Below, one piece after another: positions 18,482-27,161 of a stretch of DNA of 64,000 nt (its first letter is position 1; the number at the start of each line of letters is the position of its first letter). The position numbers and the translations under genes are program-made. The notes beneath the pieces are model-generated. The model was given only the letters and a program-made list of their open reading frames with translations. It ran no database searches and was not told the origin of the DNA. The DNA is taken from NCBI GenBank assembly GCA_029975295.1, contig JARKPK010000057.1:22700-86699 (forward strand), in the 5' to 3' direction. Origin of the DNA: Thermoguttaceae bacterium (GTDB taxonomy: Bacteria; Planctomycetota; Planctomycetia; Pirellulales; Thermoguttaceae).

Positions 18482-18935
18482 GGAAACACTCTCGCCGTAA
18501 GGTGGGAAAAACGCACGCCCGGGCAATCGCGACTGACATGCCGGGGCTGCGCAGTTTAAGCCTCGGTGGCGATCCGCCCTACTAACTTCTATTGTAATGG
18601 AACCAGTTGGCCTGTCAAACCGGTTGCATCAGAGCAACGGGCTCAATTGCCGTCACGGTGGGAGAAGCAGGCCACCCGGGCGCAAGCTCGACATTGAGCC
18701 GAAAACCGGCGGTTTTTCGTCGGCGAAACCGCGCATTTCCGCCCGACAATCGGTGCGTTTCCGAATAACCGCTTTCCGGCAACGCATTTGCAGCTGCAAC
18801 GGCCCTTTGGCCGATTGTCTTTGGTCTCAGACCGCTTGGGACAGTGCATAGACAGCTTATCGCGATCAGTTTGCCGCTTCGTTTGGCACGACCGTAGCCG
18901 CTGCCGATCTGGTTGTCTTCCGCTGTGACAAACGA
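18482..18935 (-). other. spacer upstream of the tat cluster
   Basis: A 454-nt region that should hold the promoter for the three tat-like genes. I see no gene and no promoter good enough to mark. Confidence 0.35.
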
Positions 18936-19748
18936 TCACGCGTCGTCGGCCCAGTCGGCCGGTCGAACGCCGCCTTCGGCCCGCAAAAGGCGCCACGCCC
19001 CCTTCTGTGGGCCGTGCGTTTGTTTTTCTAGGGTCATTCGCACAAAGAATGTTTTCTTCCGATCGCCTTCACCAAAGGTCACGGCAAAGAGCGGATAGGC
19101 CGCCAAATGGTCACCGCTTGGGCCGAATCCCTCGCAACCCAAGTATCGGACTTCGGCGTCGCGGCCCAACGCCAGCAACGCTCGAACGAGGCGATCTTTC
19201 ACGTAGGCGTCAAGTTCGCGCCGCCATTGCGGCCCGGCGCGATAGAACTCCCATACAACCTCGTCGCGCACCAATCCCGGGCGGTATTGAGGGGCGAGCG
19301 TAAGGGCATGCGCCTTGTGCGGCGATTGATCCGCCAAGTAGGCGAACCATTGGCGGCCGAACTGGCCACACTCGGCGGCAAGGCAATGCCGATAGACGGT
19401 TCGTTCGGCGACCGCCGCCGACACAACAAACGCGCCGACCACGCAACCGAAGACCGCCGCGGTCCGCCCGACCCGCCCGGGACTCCGTTTGATCCCAAGC
19501 CACGCAACTGCCCCAAGAAGAACCGCCAGCGCGGGAATCAACCACAAGGCCGGATGCAGCAAGGCCGCCGGTGAAATCAACGCAAGAATTGTTGAGACTA
19601 CCGCAGCGATGCTGACCGATCGATATTCGGGCGGCAGGTCGGCCCCTTCGGTCAGCGCAGGGCGCATCGCCGGTCGAACAGCGGCAGTCGGCGTCGCTGC
19701 GGGCGGGTGCGAATCGGACGATCGCTTCGAAGTTGAATCTCGCTGCAT
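18936..19748 (-). CDS. hypothetical membrane protein, DUF4190-like N-terminus
   Basis: A 270-residue protein. After a 40-residue polar N-terminus it has three hydrophobic helices at about residues 45-65, 66-85 and 95-114, with the layout SIAAVVSTILALISP, LWLIPALAVLLGAVAWLGI and a third after a GR turn. This resembles the DUF4190-type membrane module. The rest (residues 115-270) is a soluble domain with three Cys (122, 126, 204) and no motif I recognise. It lies 51 nt downstream of the secreted hypothetical gene on the same strand, so the two are probably an operon. Confidence 0.75.
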   Translation of the reverse strand: MQRDSTSKRSSDSHPPAATPTAAVRPAMRPALTEGADLPPEYRSVSIAAVVSTILALISPAALLHPALWLIPALAVLLGAVAWLGIKRSPGRVGRTAAVFGCVVGAFVVSAAVAERTVYRHCLAAECGQFGRQWFAYLADQSPHKAHALTLAPQYRPGLVRDEVVWEFYRAGPQWRRELDAYVKDRLVRALLALGRDAEVRYLGCEGFGPSGDHLAAYPLFAVTFGEGDRKKTFFVRMTLEKQTHGPQKGAWRLLRAEGGVRPADWADDA

Positions 19749-19799
19749 TCTCTTGCGATTGCTTTTCGGGGGCCTTTCCGGCCTTTGCCCGGCCGGCGA

Positions 19800-20705
19800 T
19801 CACTTCCGTTCGGCGGCCGGGGCCGGCGCCTCGCCGGCCACAGACCGCAACTGCCGTCGCAACTGCCGAACCGAGTCTTGAACCGCCAGCGGCAGCTTCG
19901 ACCGCAACAGCGGCGCACCGCGGAACCACTCATGGGGCTCGGCGAACAAGAACCGCTGCTCAACAAAAAGCGCTCCGGCAGGCTCCGCCAATGGAATCAC
20001 CTTGCAGTACGCGCCGGCGGTCGTGTATCTCCGCCGCGGAGCGGGTTCGCCCGATTCAGGGATGGACTGCCAAAAATTTGGAAACTTGTCATCTTCATTG
20101 AACCGCGAATCGATCACAGCGGCAATAACCACCGCATTCGGTTCCCACGCAGTCATCACCCGATACGTCGCTCCGACGCGCACCCGGTCGAACAGAACGC
20201 CTTGTTGATAGGTGAACTGCTCCCGCAGCCGATTGCCAACAGCCGGAACGATCGAATAGCGCCGCAAATCGTCGGCAGAAATCATGGCGGCCGAAGGCTT
20301 CTTGTCCGACCGCGCCCATTGAACGAGCGGCACGGCCTGCCGCTCGTCGAAGAACTGGTTCAGTGAGCCGTAGGCGACAAACCAAACATCCACTCGCCGC
20401 AGCGGGTCGCCTCCGGGGTTCTCTAAATCCTCGATCTTCATGGCAAACGGGGCGACAATCGCGTTGCGAACCATGTCTTCATACGGCCGATTGCCGGGCA
20501 GTTCGGCAATGACCCGTCGCTGGTCGGCCGGGGCGGCGTCTTCGGGCATGGTCGGCTTGGGAAGAGCGACCTTTCTGGCGCCATCGGCCGAAACGGCGAT
20601 TCCATCCTCGATCAACGCAGCGAAAACCACGTTGCCCGATTGTTCCGGGGCATTTGCCGAGGCAGACGCGGCAATGAGAGACGCAACGATCCAAAGTATT
20701 GGCAT
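19800..20705 (-). CDS. hypothetical secreted protein
   Basis: A 301-residue protein with a Sec signal peptide (MPILWIVASLIAASASANA). The mature protein has recognisable secondary-structure-like segments (DVWFVAYGSLNQFF, GNRLREQFTYQQGVLFDRV) but no family motif I can name. It ends in an Arg- and Ala-rich tail. It is the first gene of a likely pair with the membrane protein gene that follows it. Function unknown. Confidence 0.75.
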   Translation of the reverse strand: MPILWIVASLIAASASANAPEQSGNVVFAALIEDGIAVSADGARKVALPKPTMPEDAAPADQRRVIAELPGNRPYEDMVRNAIVAPFAMKIEDLENPGGDPLRRVDVWFVAYGSLNQFFDERQAVPLVQWARSDKKPSAAMISADDLRRYSIVPAVGNRLREQFTYQQGVLFDRVRVGATYRVMTAWEPNAVVIAAVIDSRFNEDDKFPNFWQSIPESGEPAPRRRYTTAGAYCKVIPLAEPAGALFVEQRFLFAEPHEWFRGAPLLRSKLPLAVQDSVRQLRRQLRSVAGEAPAPAAERK

Positions 20706-21173
20706 AGATCACTCGCACCATCGGTTTCGTGTGAACCACCGCCCGAACGGTTGCATTGCCTTTCAGACGATGCAGCAGCCGCACGAATAGTCCCCAACGC
20801 CGCCGGTCACCGTGGCTTGCCAGTCGCCCCGGGGGCCATCCCCGTTTCAACACGCCCGGTTTCCGGATAGACTGCGCCTCGTTCAGTCGCCGGAGGCGGT
20901 TGACCGTGCGATACTGTTCTTCGCGGCAAAACCGAAGTTCATCGTAGCCCGACAATCGCTTGCCGACCAGCCTTCGCGCGGTACGAAGGCTGCCGCGCCA
21001 GCCGCGAAGAGAAGCACGGTCGCCCGACCGTTCGACCTGTCAACCGGCATAGCCTGCGAGGCGTTGTGCCCTTGCACGAGCCCGGCGGCGCAGAGTAAGG
21101 TTCACGGCGGACGACGCGGCCCTTCACCCCCGGAAGCGGCCCGGTTTCGGGCAGGTTGGAGGATGCCGGCCGG
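20706..21173 (-). other. intergenic region
   Basis: 468 nt between two leftward genes. No convincing gene, RNA or hairpin. Confidence 0.35.
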
Positions 21174-21836
21174 CTATTGCCCTTCGACGATGCGGACAAG
21201 CCGGGCGACATAGACGCGAACACCCTCAAGATCGGGATTGAGCCCCAGCGCCCGCCGAAAACTTTCGAGAGCCGACGGATGATTCTCTAGTTTCATATAC
21301 GCTTGGCCCATCAGCGAGGCTGCCGGAAAATGGTAGGGATTCAGTTCGAGCGCCTGATGGCAGTTGCGCACGGCCTCGTCGTATTTCTCCAAATGGTAAC
21401 TGGCGACACCCCATTGATGCCAAACCTCCGGCAAGTCGGCGGCCTGCGACGCCAACTCCGAAGCAAGCTGAGCGGCAGCCCGATAATGCTGGGCGGCGTT
21501 CAGGCGAACCAATGCCGCCAACTGCCGGCGTTGGTCGTTGGTTCCCAACCGGTTCCAAACCCGGCGGATCGCGTCGTCGGCCAGCGATCGCACGGTGCGA
21601 TCGTCGTCGATCAGCGCCCGTCCGAGGGCATGGTTCGATTCGTAATCGCCGACGAACCCCAAGGCGAGCACGGCCGCGCGACGGACCTCAACCAACGGGT
21701 GGGTCGATAGCCGTTGCAGAGTCCCTTGCGTGTACACCTGCGACACGGAGGCCGCAAAACCATCGGCGCTTTTGTCGAGCAGGTAGCTGGCACTGAACTC
21801 CAGAAGCCGAGGATACCGCAATCTGTTTTCGGCCAC
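21174..21836 (-). CDS. HEAT-repeat plus TPR protein
   Basis: A 220-residue protein made of helical repeats, likely a binding scaffold. The N-terminal half has HEAT-like repeats (LVEVRRAAVLALGFVGDY, ALIDDDRTVRSLADDAIRRV). The C-terminal half has TPR units (PEVWHQWGVASYHLEKYDEA, FPAASLMGQAYMKLENHPSA). The GTG at 21836 is selected because GGGAG lies 8 nt upstream; a TTG at 21899 would add 21 residues that do not look like HEAT repeats. Partner proteins are unknown. Confidence 0.8.
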   Translation of the reverse strand: MAENRLRYPRLLEFSASYLLDKSADGFAASVSQVYTQGTLQRLSTHPLVEVRRAAVLALGFVGDYESNHALGRALIDDDRTVRSLADDAIRRVWNRLGTNDQRRQLAALVRLNAAQHYRAAAQLASELASQAADLPEVWHQWGVASYHLEKYDEAVRNCHQALELNPYHFPAASLMGQAYMKLENHPSALESFRRALGLNPDLEGVRVYVARLVRIVEGQ

Positions 21837-22173
21837 AGCTCTTGCTCCCAATGATGCCTTGGAACAACCGGAACAGCGAACCGTCGCGCCCGGCCGCAAC
21901 GCCGTCGAGCCCGAATATTGCTGAGAAGAGTCGCTGGGCAGCGATCGGCCTTGTTCTTTCCATTGTAACCATCAAAGCGCAAGCCGATCAAACGGTTTTT
22001 CCGGCCGTCAGAGAGGCCGGCACAAGCCCTGATCCGCAAAGATGACGGCCGACAACACGGCAAGACGGCCCATTTTCGGGCAGAGCGCGGCTGGGTGGTG
22101 TTGCGTCGGTTGCGGGATTGGCCCATCGATCATTCGCGATCCATCAGTCCCCCGGTCCACCCGAAACCGCCGC
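21837..22173 (-). other. intergenic region
   Basis: 337 nt upstream of the HEAT+TPR gene and downstream of the GH2 gene. Nothing else seen. Confidence 0.35.
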
Positions 22174-24378
22174 CTATGGCGATGGGCTCGGCGGAGTGAG
22201 TCCCGCGACCACATTCACGTTCCGGAGGCTTCGTGCCCGTCCGGTACGGGGATCGACCACCTCGGCCCAAAGGCGATAGCGGCCCGGCGTCTCGGGCGCA
22301 GTGAACTCGAAGGGAAGTATCTCGCGTCCCAGGCCGGCCACCCGCACCGCTTTGGCAGCGATCTGAACCGGTTCGCCGCCTTGCTTGGCGCACTTCAGCC
22401 GAATATCGCCGCTGAACTCTTCTTCGCGATCGTTGATGACGAACACCCGAGTTGACTGTTTGCTTCCAGCGGGAATCTCCTCCGCCCAGAAATCGAGCAT
22501 CAGGCCCAACGGATTGAACGCTTCGCGCACGTACTCGGCGAAGTTCGGCTCGAAGGTCAATTTCTCAACATCGAGGAAGTGGTCGCTGGTGGCTCCGCCT
22601 TCGGGACGGGGTTTGTCGCCCGGCCGCGAGTACCCCAGCCCGCAAAAATGCAGCACGCCGGCCACCTCGCGATGGCACCGCCAGAACTCCGTTTTGGCTG
22701 CTAAGTAGCGGGCGAACAACTCGCGCCGCTGTTCGGCCGTGGAATTGGGGCCCAACAGGTTCTCGTAAATCTTGTCGGTCAGGCAGGTGGGGTTGCCCTG
22801 CCGATCGAGCCACAGCCACGCATATTCATTGATGATGATCGGAACTTCGATCGCCTGTTGCCGCTTGTGCAGGAACGGTCTGCCGGAAACCTTCGGCATT
22901 TCGCTCAGGCGGAAGAACTCCTTCCCCTGCCAACCGCGAATGAACAGGTAGGGATGCGACTCGACGCAATCCTCCTCGCATTGCGGCTCCGACCAGCCGT
23001 TTTCCCACGGCCGGCGCGAAAGGTCGAGGCGCCGCACCGCTTGAATCGCCTTGCCCGTCTCGTCGGTGAAGCTCTCGTTTTGCGCATCCCAAATCACCAC
23101 GCACGGATGGTTCCATCGCTCGCGCATCCAATCGCGGTACTGCGGGATGATCTTTTCGGCCGAGGGGTTCTCGGGCGCCTTGCTCAGCAACCAAATGGGG
23201 AACTCGTCTTGAATGAGGAACCCAACCTCGTCGGCGATGTCGTACCAATCCTCCGGCGGGAATCCGATGCAATAGCGGATCGAGTTCCAATGCATCGTCT
23301 TGAATTGCTCATGCAATCGGCGGACCCATTCGGTGCGCCAAGGGCGGTCGCCTCGGTCGGCATCTTCGAAAAAGCGATAGATGCACACGTTCGTTCCGCG
23401 CATCAGATAGGGCCGGCCATTGAGCACTGCCCGTTTGCTCTGACGATCGAATCGGAACGAACGCATGCCAAAGCGCAGCCGCACGGCATCGAAGGCCCGG
23501 GCCGCAGCGTTCTCGTCAGCGCTCAGCGAGGTCAGTCGCAACTCGTACAAAAACGGGTCTTCCGGCGACCAGTGCCGGCAATCGGCGATCGGCACGCGAA
23601 AATCCACGACCGTTTCGCCGCCCGCGGGCAATTCGACGACAGGGGATTTCGCTTCGCCGCTTTGCTTGCCGGTGCGGGCCTCGCGAAGGTCGGCCGCCAG
23701 TCGAAAGCGGGTTTTCTCCGAACCGCCGACCACCTCGACGACCAGCCGGGCCGTTGACGATTCCAGCTCGGGCACAACCTGTACGTTGCGGATCATCGGC
23801 GCTCCGGTGAGGATCAATTCCACCGTGTCGTAGATGCCGGGAATGAACAGATACTTCTCGAAATCCCAGCCGGTGGGAATCTCCGGCGGCAGCAGTTCGC
23901 GATGAGCGCCGACGCGCACGACAAGTTCGTTGGCCTGCCCGTCGCCTTTCAAGAACGGCCTAACGTCGATGTATGCCGGCGTGAAGCACGGCAGATGCTC
24001 GGCCACCAGGCGGCCATTGAGAAACACCTTTGCCCCGTAACGCACTTTGTGCAGCTTCAGGATTGCGTTGGGCGGCAGCGGGCCGTCGATGGTGAACGTG
24101 CGGCGATACCAGAAGGCGTCGCGTTGGGCGCTCTTCTTGCCGACCTCGTCGAACGCCGGCTGGGCCATGTCGATCAGTCCCGGCACGGGCACGGTGCGAT
24201 CGAACGTGTCGGGCATTCGGTCGAGCCCGCCCTGGCCGACATGCCACGAGCCGTTGAGCACGATGCTCCGCCGCGGAGGCTCGGGCCGGGTCGAAGCGAA
24301 GGTCGCTTGGCGCCACTGGCCCGTCGCGGCAGCCAGCAGAAGCCCAAGGACGACGAACAAGGTGCTGCCGTTGCGCAT
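22174..24378 (-). CDS. glycoside hydrolase family 2 protein, exported
   Basis: A 734-residue GH2-type enzyme (beta-galactosidase, glucuronidase or mannosidase group) with an N-terminal signal peptide (TLFVVLGLLLAAATG). Domains run in the usual order: a jelly-roll sugar-binding domain (AFWYRRTFTIDG, GAKVFLNG), an immunoglobulin-like domain around residues 195-300 and a TIM barrel from about 315. The acid/base Glu is E435 in WDAQNESF, and the likely nucleophile is E518 in IIINEYAW. The exact sugar is not readable. It sits in front of a group of other exported sugar-related genes. The start is ATG with AGGTG just upstream. Confidence 0.92.
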   Translation of the reverse strand: MRNGSTLFVVLGLLLAAATGQWRQATFASTRPEPPRRSIVLNGSWHVGQGGLDRMPDTFDRTVPVPGLIDMAQPAFDEVGKKSAQRDAFWYRRTFTIDGPLPPNAILKLHKVRYGAKVFLNGRLVAEHLPCFTPAYIDVRPFLKGDGQANELVVRVGAHRELLPPEIPTGWDFEKYLFIPGIYDTVELILTGAPMIRNVQVVPELESSTARLVVEVVGGSEKTRFRLAADLREARTGKQSGEAKSPVVELPAGGETVVDFRVPIADCRHWSPEDPFLYELRLTSLSADENAAARAFDAVRLRFGMRSFRFDRQSKRAVLNGRPYLMRGTNVCIYRFFEDADRGDRPWRTEWVRRLHEQFKTMHWNSIRYCIGFPPEDWYDIADEVGFLIQDEFPIWLLSKAPENPSAEKIIPQYRDWMRERWNHPCVVIWDAQNESFTDETGKAIQAVRRLDLSRRPWENGWSEPQCEEDCVESHPYLFIRGWQGKEFFRLSEMPKVSGRPFLHKRQQAIEVPIIINEYAWLWLDRQGNPTCLTDKIYENLLGPNSTAEQRRELFARYLAAKTEFWRCHREVAGVLHFCGLGYSRPGDKPRPEGGATSDHFLDVEKLTFEPNFAEYVREAFNPLGLMLDFWAEEIPAGSKQSTRVFVINDREEEFSGDIRLKCAKQGGEPVQIAAKAVRVAGLGREILPFEFTAPETPGRYRLWAEVVDPRTGRARSLRNVNVVAGLTPPSPSP

Positions 24379-24486
24379 ACTTCACCTCGCTGATGCTTTC
24401 AGGAAGGGGAAACGCCGGCGTCGCAGCGATTGCCGGGCAAAAAGCGCACAACCCGAGCGATCCCCACGACGGAGGCTTGGCGTTTA

Positions 24487-24510
24487 CCAATCGGCGCGAA
24501 ATCCGATTGG
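24487..24510. repeat. perfect inverted repeat
   Basis: CCAATCGG and CCGATTGG form an 8-bp perfect stem around an 8-nt loop in the spacer between the ThuA-like gene and the GH2 gene. It could be a second transcript hairpin or an operator for GH2. Confidence 0.45.
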
Positions 24511-24516
24511 CGCGCG

Positions 24517-24543
24517 AAAACGCCGGCCCGCAATCGGGCCCGG
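24517..24543 (-). terminator. terminator after the ThuA-like gene
   Basis: A GC-rich hairpin (CCGGCCCG, loop CAAT, CGGGCCCGG with one bulged base) lies about 12 nt after the stop codon. On the minus strand it is followed by CG and then TTTT. The position and shape fit an intrinsic terminator. Confidence 0.5.
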
Positions 24544-24554
24544 AGTCTTCGAGC

Positions 24555-25313
24555 CTAATCGGTTACCTTGCCGGTGGCCGCCCATTCGACCCCGCGGGCG
24601 ATCAACTTGGCTACATTCGGATCGGCCATCACTTTGCCGTCATGTCCGAAGGCGTTGTGGACCACTCGCCCCTGGCCGTAGGTCTTCACGAAGAACAGCG
24701 GCTCGGTCTTCTTGCTCCAATCGGAATCAGCCTCGACGAGGACTTCGATCGGCTCGTCTCCCTGGAGCTTGGCATAGAGTTCGTCGTCGATCTTGAAGTT
24801 GGAAAGTCCCTTGGTGATCGGGTGATCGGTGTTGACCACCTTGGCCTCGAACACCGAACGCGGCCCATGGCCCGACTTGCCCATCACCCACTTTCGGCCG
24901 CACAGCTTGCCGAATTCTTCCCAGTCGGCGAAGGAGGCACTGGCCAAGTGCTGTACGACGAAGCCTTTGCCCGAGCGAACGAACTTCAGAAGGTTCTCTT
25001 TGCCCTGATCGGTCAATTTGGGCGAGTTCTTCGTGGCGTAAACCGTGAAAAGAATGACATCGTAGGGTTCGATCGCCGCCGCGGAGTCGAGGATTTGCAA
25101 GTCCTCGCAGACCTTCACGTTGAACTTGCCGGCTTTGACCAGCACCTCGCGGGTCGATTCCGATATCTCGCGCCAGTTGTGCGCCCCCACGTCGTCGCCG
25201 GTGATCAACAGCACCTTGATCTTCGCCGGCGGCGCGTCGGCTGCCCAGGCCGCACCGAGGCTCATGCTGAAACCAACGACCATCGTCAACAACAAGCCAA
25301 CCAGTCGCTTCAT
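24555..25313 (-). CDS. ThuA domain protein, exported
   Basis: A 252-residue protein with a signal peptide (LLLTMVVGFSMSLGAAWAADA). The rest is a ThuA-like domain of the glutamine amidotransferase-like fold: KVLLITGDDVGAHNW, PYDVILFTVY, GKGFVVQHLASASF, HPITKGL and GRVVHNAFGHD. In this phylum such proteins are common and often associated with Gfo/Idh/MocA oxidoreductases in sugar processing; the reaction is unknown. AAGGAA precedes the ATG at good spacing. It is followed by its own terminator, so it is probably transcribed alone. Confidence 0.9.
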   Translation of the reverse strand: MKRLVGLLLTMVVGFSMSLGAAWAADAPPAKIKVLLITGDDVGAHNWREISESTREVLVKAGKFNVKVCEDLQILDSAAAIEPYDVILFTVYATKNSPKLTDQGKENLLKFVRSGKGFVVQHLASASFADWEEFGKLCGRKWVMGKSGHGPRSVFEAKVVNTDHPITKGLSNFKIDDELYAKLQGDEPIEVLVEADSDWSKKTEPLFFVKTYGQGRVVHNAFGHDGKVMADPNVAKLIARGVEWAATGKVTD

Positions 25314-25698
25314 CGCTGTTTCCTTCTCAAAGGCGGGACGGAAGACTGAGTATTCACACGCAACTCAATCGGGAAGAAATCGCATCTCAGGCTTTAGTCA
25401 GTCGCTCGACGCGAGCGGCCGGCCCGGGGCGGGATTCGCGCCCGACGTACAGCCGGACGCGACCGTTGCGACTATCATAACCGCCCGGGGGGCGATGTCA
25501 ACGCAGTTGCCGTTTCGCGGCCGAGCCGGCGAGCATAGAATGAGGGCGGCCCGGCCCCGCAGCGATCCGCTCTCGGCAAGTGGCTTCCCTTGAACACCCC
25601 GCCGCCGAAGACGTCGGCAACCCGATCGTTGCGTGTGTTTCCACCAACCCGCGACCCGGGCATCGAAGATGAGCGACATTGCCCGGAAAGGTCGTTGC
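25314..25698 (+). other. divergent intergenic region
   Basis: 385 nt between the ThuA-like gene (leftward) and the beta-helix gene (rightward). It should carry both promoters; none is clear enough to mark. Confidence 0.35.
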
Positions 25699-26910
25699 AT
25701 GAAAGCCATCGCCATAAGGACAGCCTGCGGACTCGCATTCCTGGCGGCAGTCTTGCTTTGTGTTGCCGGACTTTCGGCAGGAGAACCGCCGGAATTCTCG
25801 TGGCGGCCTGCCCCGGCCTCTCTGCCGGAACCAGTTGGCGCTGTTGTCCACGTTTGCAACACCGACGAGTTGTTTCGCGCGGTGGCCACGTCGCCGCCGA
25901 AGGCCACGATTCTGATTGCCGACGGCGTGTACTCGATGCCGCGGTGTTTGGTGGTGCGCACCGATGGGCTGGTGTTGCGCAGCCGGTCACAGGATCGCTC
26001 GCGCGTCGTTCTCGATGGCAAAGAGCATCAACTGGGCGAGCTTCTCGCCCTGACTGCGTGCCGCGACGTAACCATTGCCGATCTGACGGTCCGCAACGTG
26101 CGATGGAACGGCATCAAGATCAACTCGGAAACAAACGTGCAGAATGTGCTCATTCGCAACTGCGTCATCCACAACATCTGGCAACGGGGCGTCAAAGGGG
26201 TGAAGGTGCCGCCGGAGAACCGCGACACGGTTCGGCCCACCGGCTGCCGAATCGAGCACTGCCTGTTTTACAACGACCGCCCGAAACAGTTGGCCGACGA
26301 TCCGGCCGACACGGCGGAGAACTTCGACGGCAACTACCTCGGCGGCATCGATGTGATGTACGCGCGCGATTGGGTGATCGCGGACAACATTTTTTGGAAC
26401 ATTCGCGGGCGAACGGGCACGGCGCGGGGTGCGGTTTTTCTTTGGTTCGAGGCGGAGAACTGCGTCGTCGAGCGGAACATCATCGTCGATTGCGACAGCG
26501 GCATCTGCTTCGGCAACGCCCATCGGCCAGCGGATGTGCCGATTCATGCCGTGCGCTGCGTCGCCCGGCACAACTTTTTGGCCCGCGTGCCCGAGAACGG
26601 GATACTCGCCTTTCACACGCGCGATTGCCGGATCGAGCACAACACGGTCCATGATCCGGCAAGCAAACTCGGTCGGCTGATCCGGGCGGGCGGGGAGAAC
26701 GACGGGTTGCACGTGGTCGGAAACCTGCTCGACGGCCCCCGACCGGCGATCGAAAGCACCAGCAAAATGCGTTTCGAGAAGAACGCCGTGGGCAAGTTCA
26801 CGCATCTGTTCGTTGACGCTGCACGCGGCGACTTGCGGCTGCGCGAGCCGCTGCCGGGCGATCCCGGCGCACAGATGCCGACGGCCTCCGGCAGTAGGCA
26901 GCGCGAATAG
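25699..26910 (+). CDS. secreted right-handed parallel beta-helix protein
   Basis: A 403-residue protein with a signal peptide (CGLAFLAAVLLCVAGLSAGE). The body is a run of short beta-helix coils with stacked Asn and hydrophobic residues: VTIADLTVRNVRWNGIKI, NVLIRNCVIHNIWQRGV, RIEHCLFYN, WVIADNIFWNI, CVVERNIIVDCDSGICFG, CRIEHNTVHD. This fold is typical of pectate lyases, polysaccharide lyases and epimerases. No catalytic signature is clear, so only a carbohydrate-active role is inferred. The ATG at 25699 has GGAAAGG upstream and begins the signal peptide; in-frame upstream ATGs would add a polar extension. Confidence 0.85.
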   Translation: MKAIAIRTACGLAFLAAVLLCVAGLSAGEPPEFSWRPAPASLPEPVGAVVHVCNTDELFRAVATSPPKATILIADGVYSMPRCLVVRTDGLVLRSRSQDRSRVVLDGKEHQLGELLALTACRDVTIADLTVRNVRWNGIKINSETNVQNVLIRNCVIHNIWQRGVKGVKVPPENRDTVRPTGCRIEHCLFYNDRPKQLADDPADTAENFDGNYLGGIDVMYARDWVIADNIFWNIRGRTGTARGAVFLWFEAENCVVERNIIVDCDSGICFGNAHRPADVPIHAVRCVARHNFLARVPENGILAFHTRDCRIEHNTVHDPASKLGRLIRAGGENDGLHVVGNLLDGPRPAIESTSKMRFEKNAVGKFTHLFVDAARGDLRLREPLPGDPGAQMPTASGSRQRE

Positions 26911-27161
26911 CGCGGCCGAATCTCCCGGCGTCAATCCCGCGGTTCAGTTGTTCCCGTTTCTGACCGTCGCCGCGCCGCCTCGGTCCGACGCGGCCCCTCG
27001 TCGCCCGCAGCGACCAGCTGACTGCCGCCGGTGAATCTCTTGTCGATAAGAGAAGAAAGACGTTCGTATATTGCGCACCGCTCACGAATGGCCGCGGCGC
27101 ACTGTGCAATCTCTCAAACGCGCGATCTGCTTCATCATTCGCTAACGCGGAGGGCCTAACC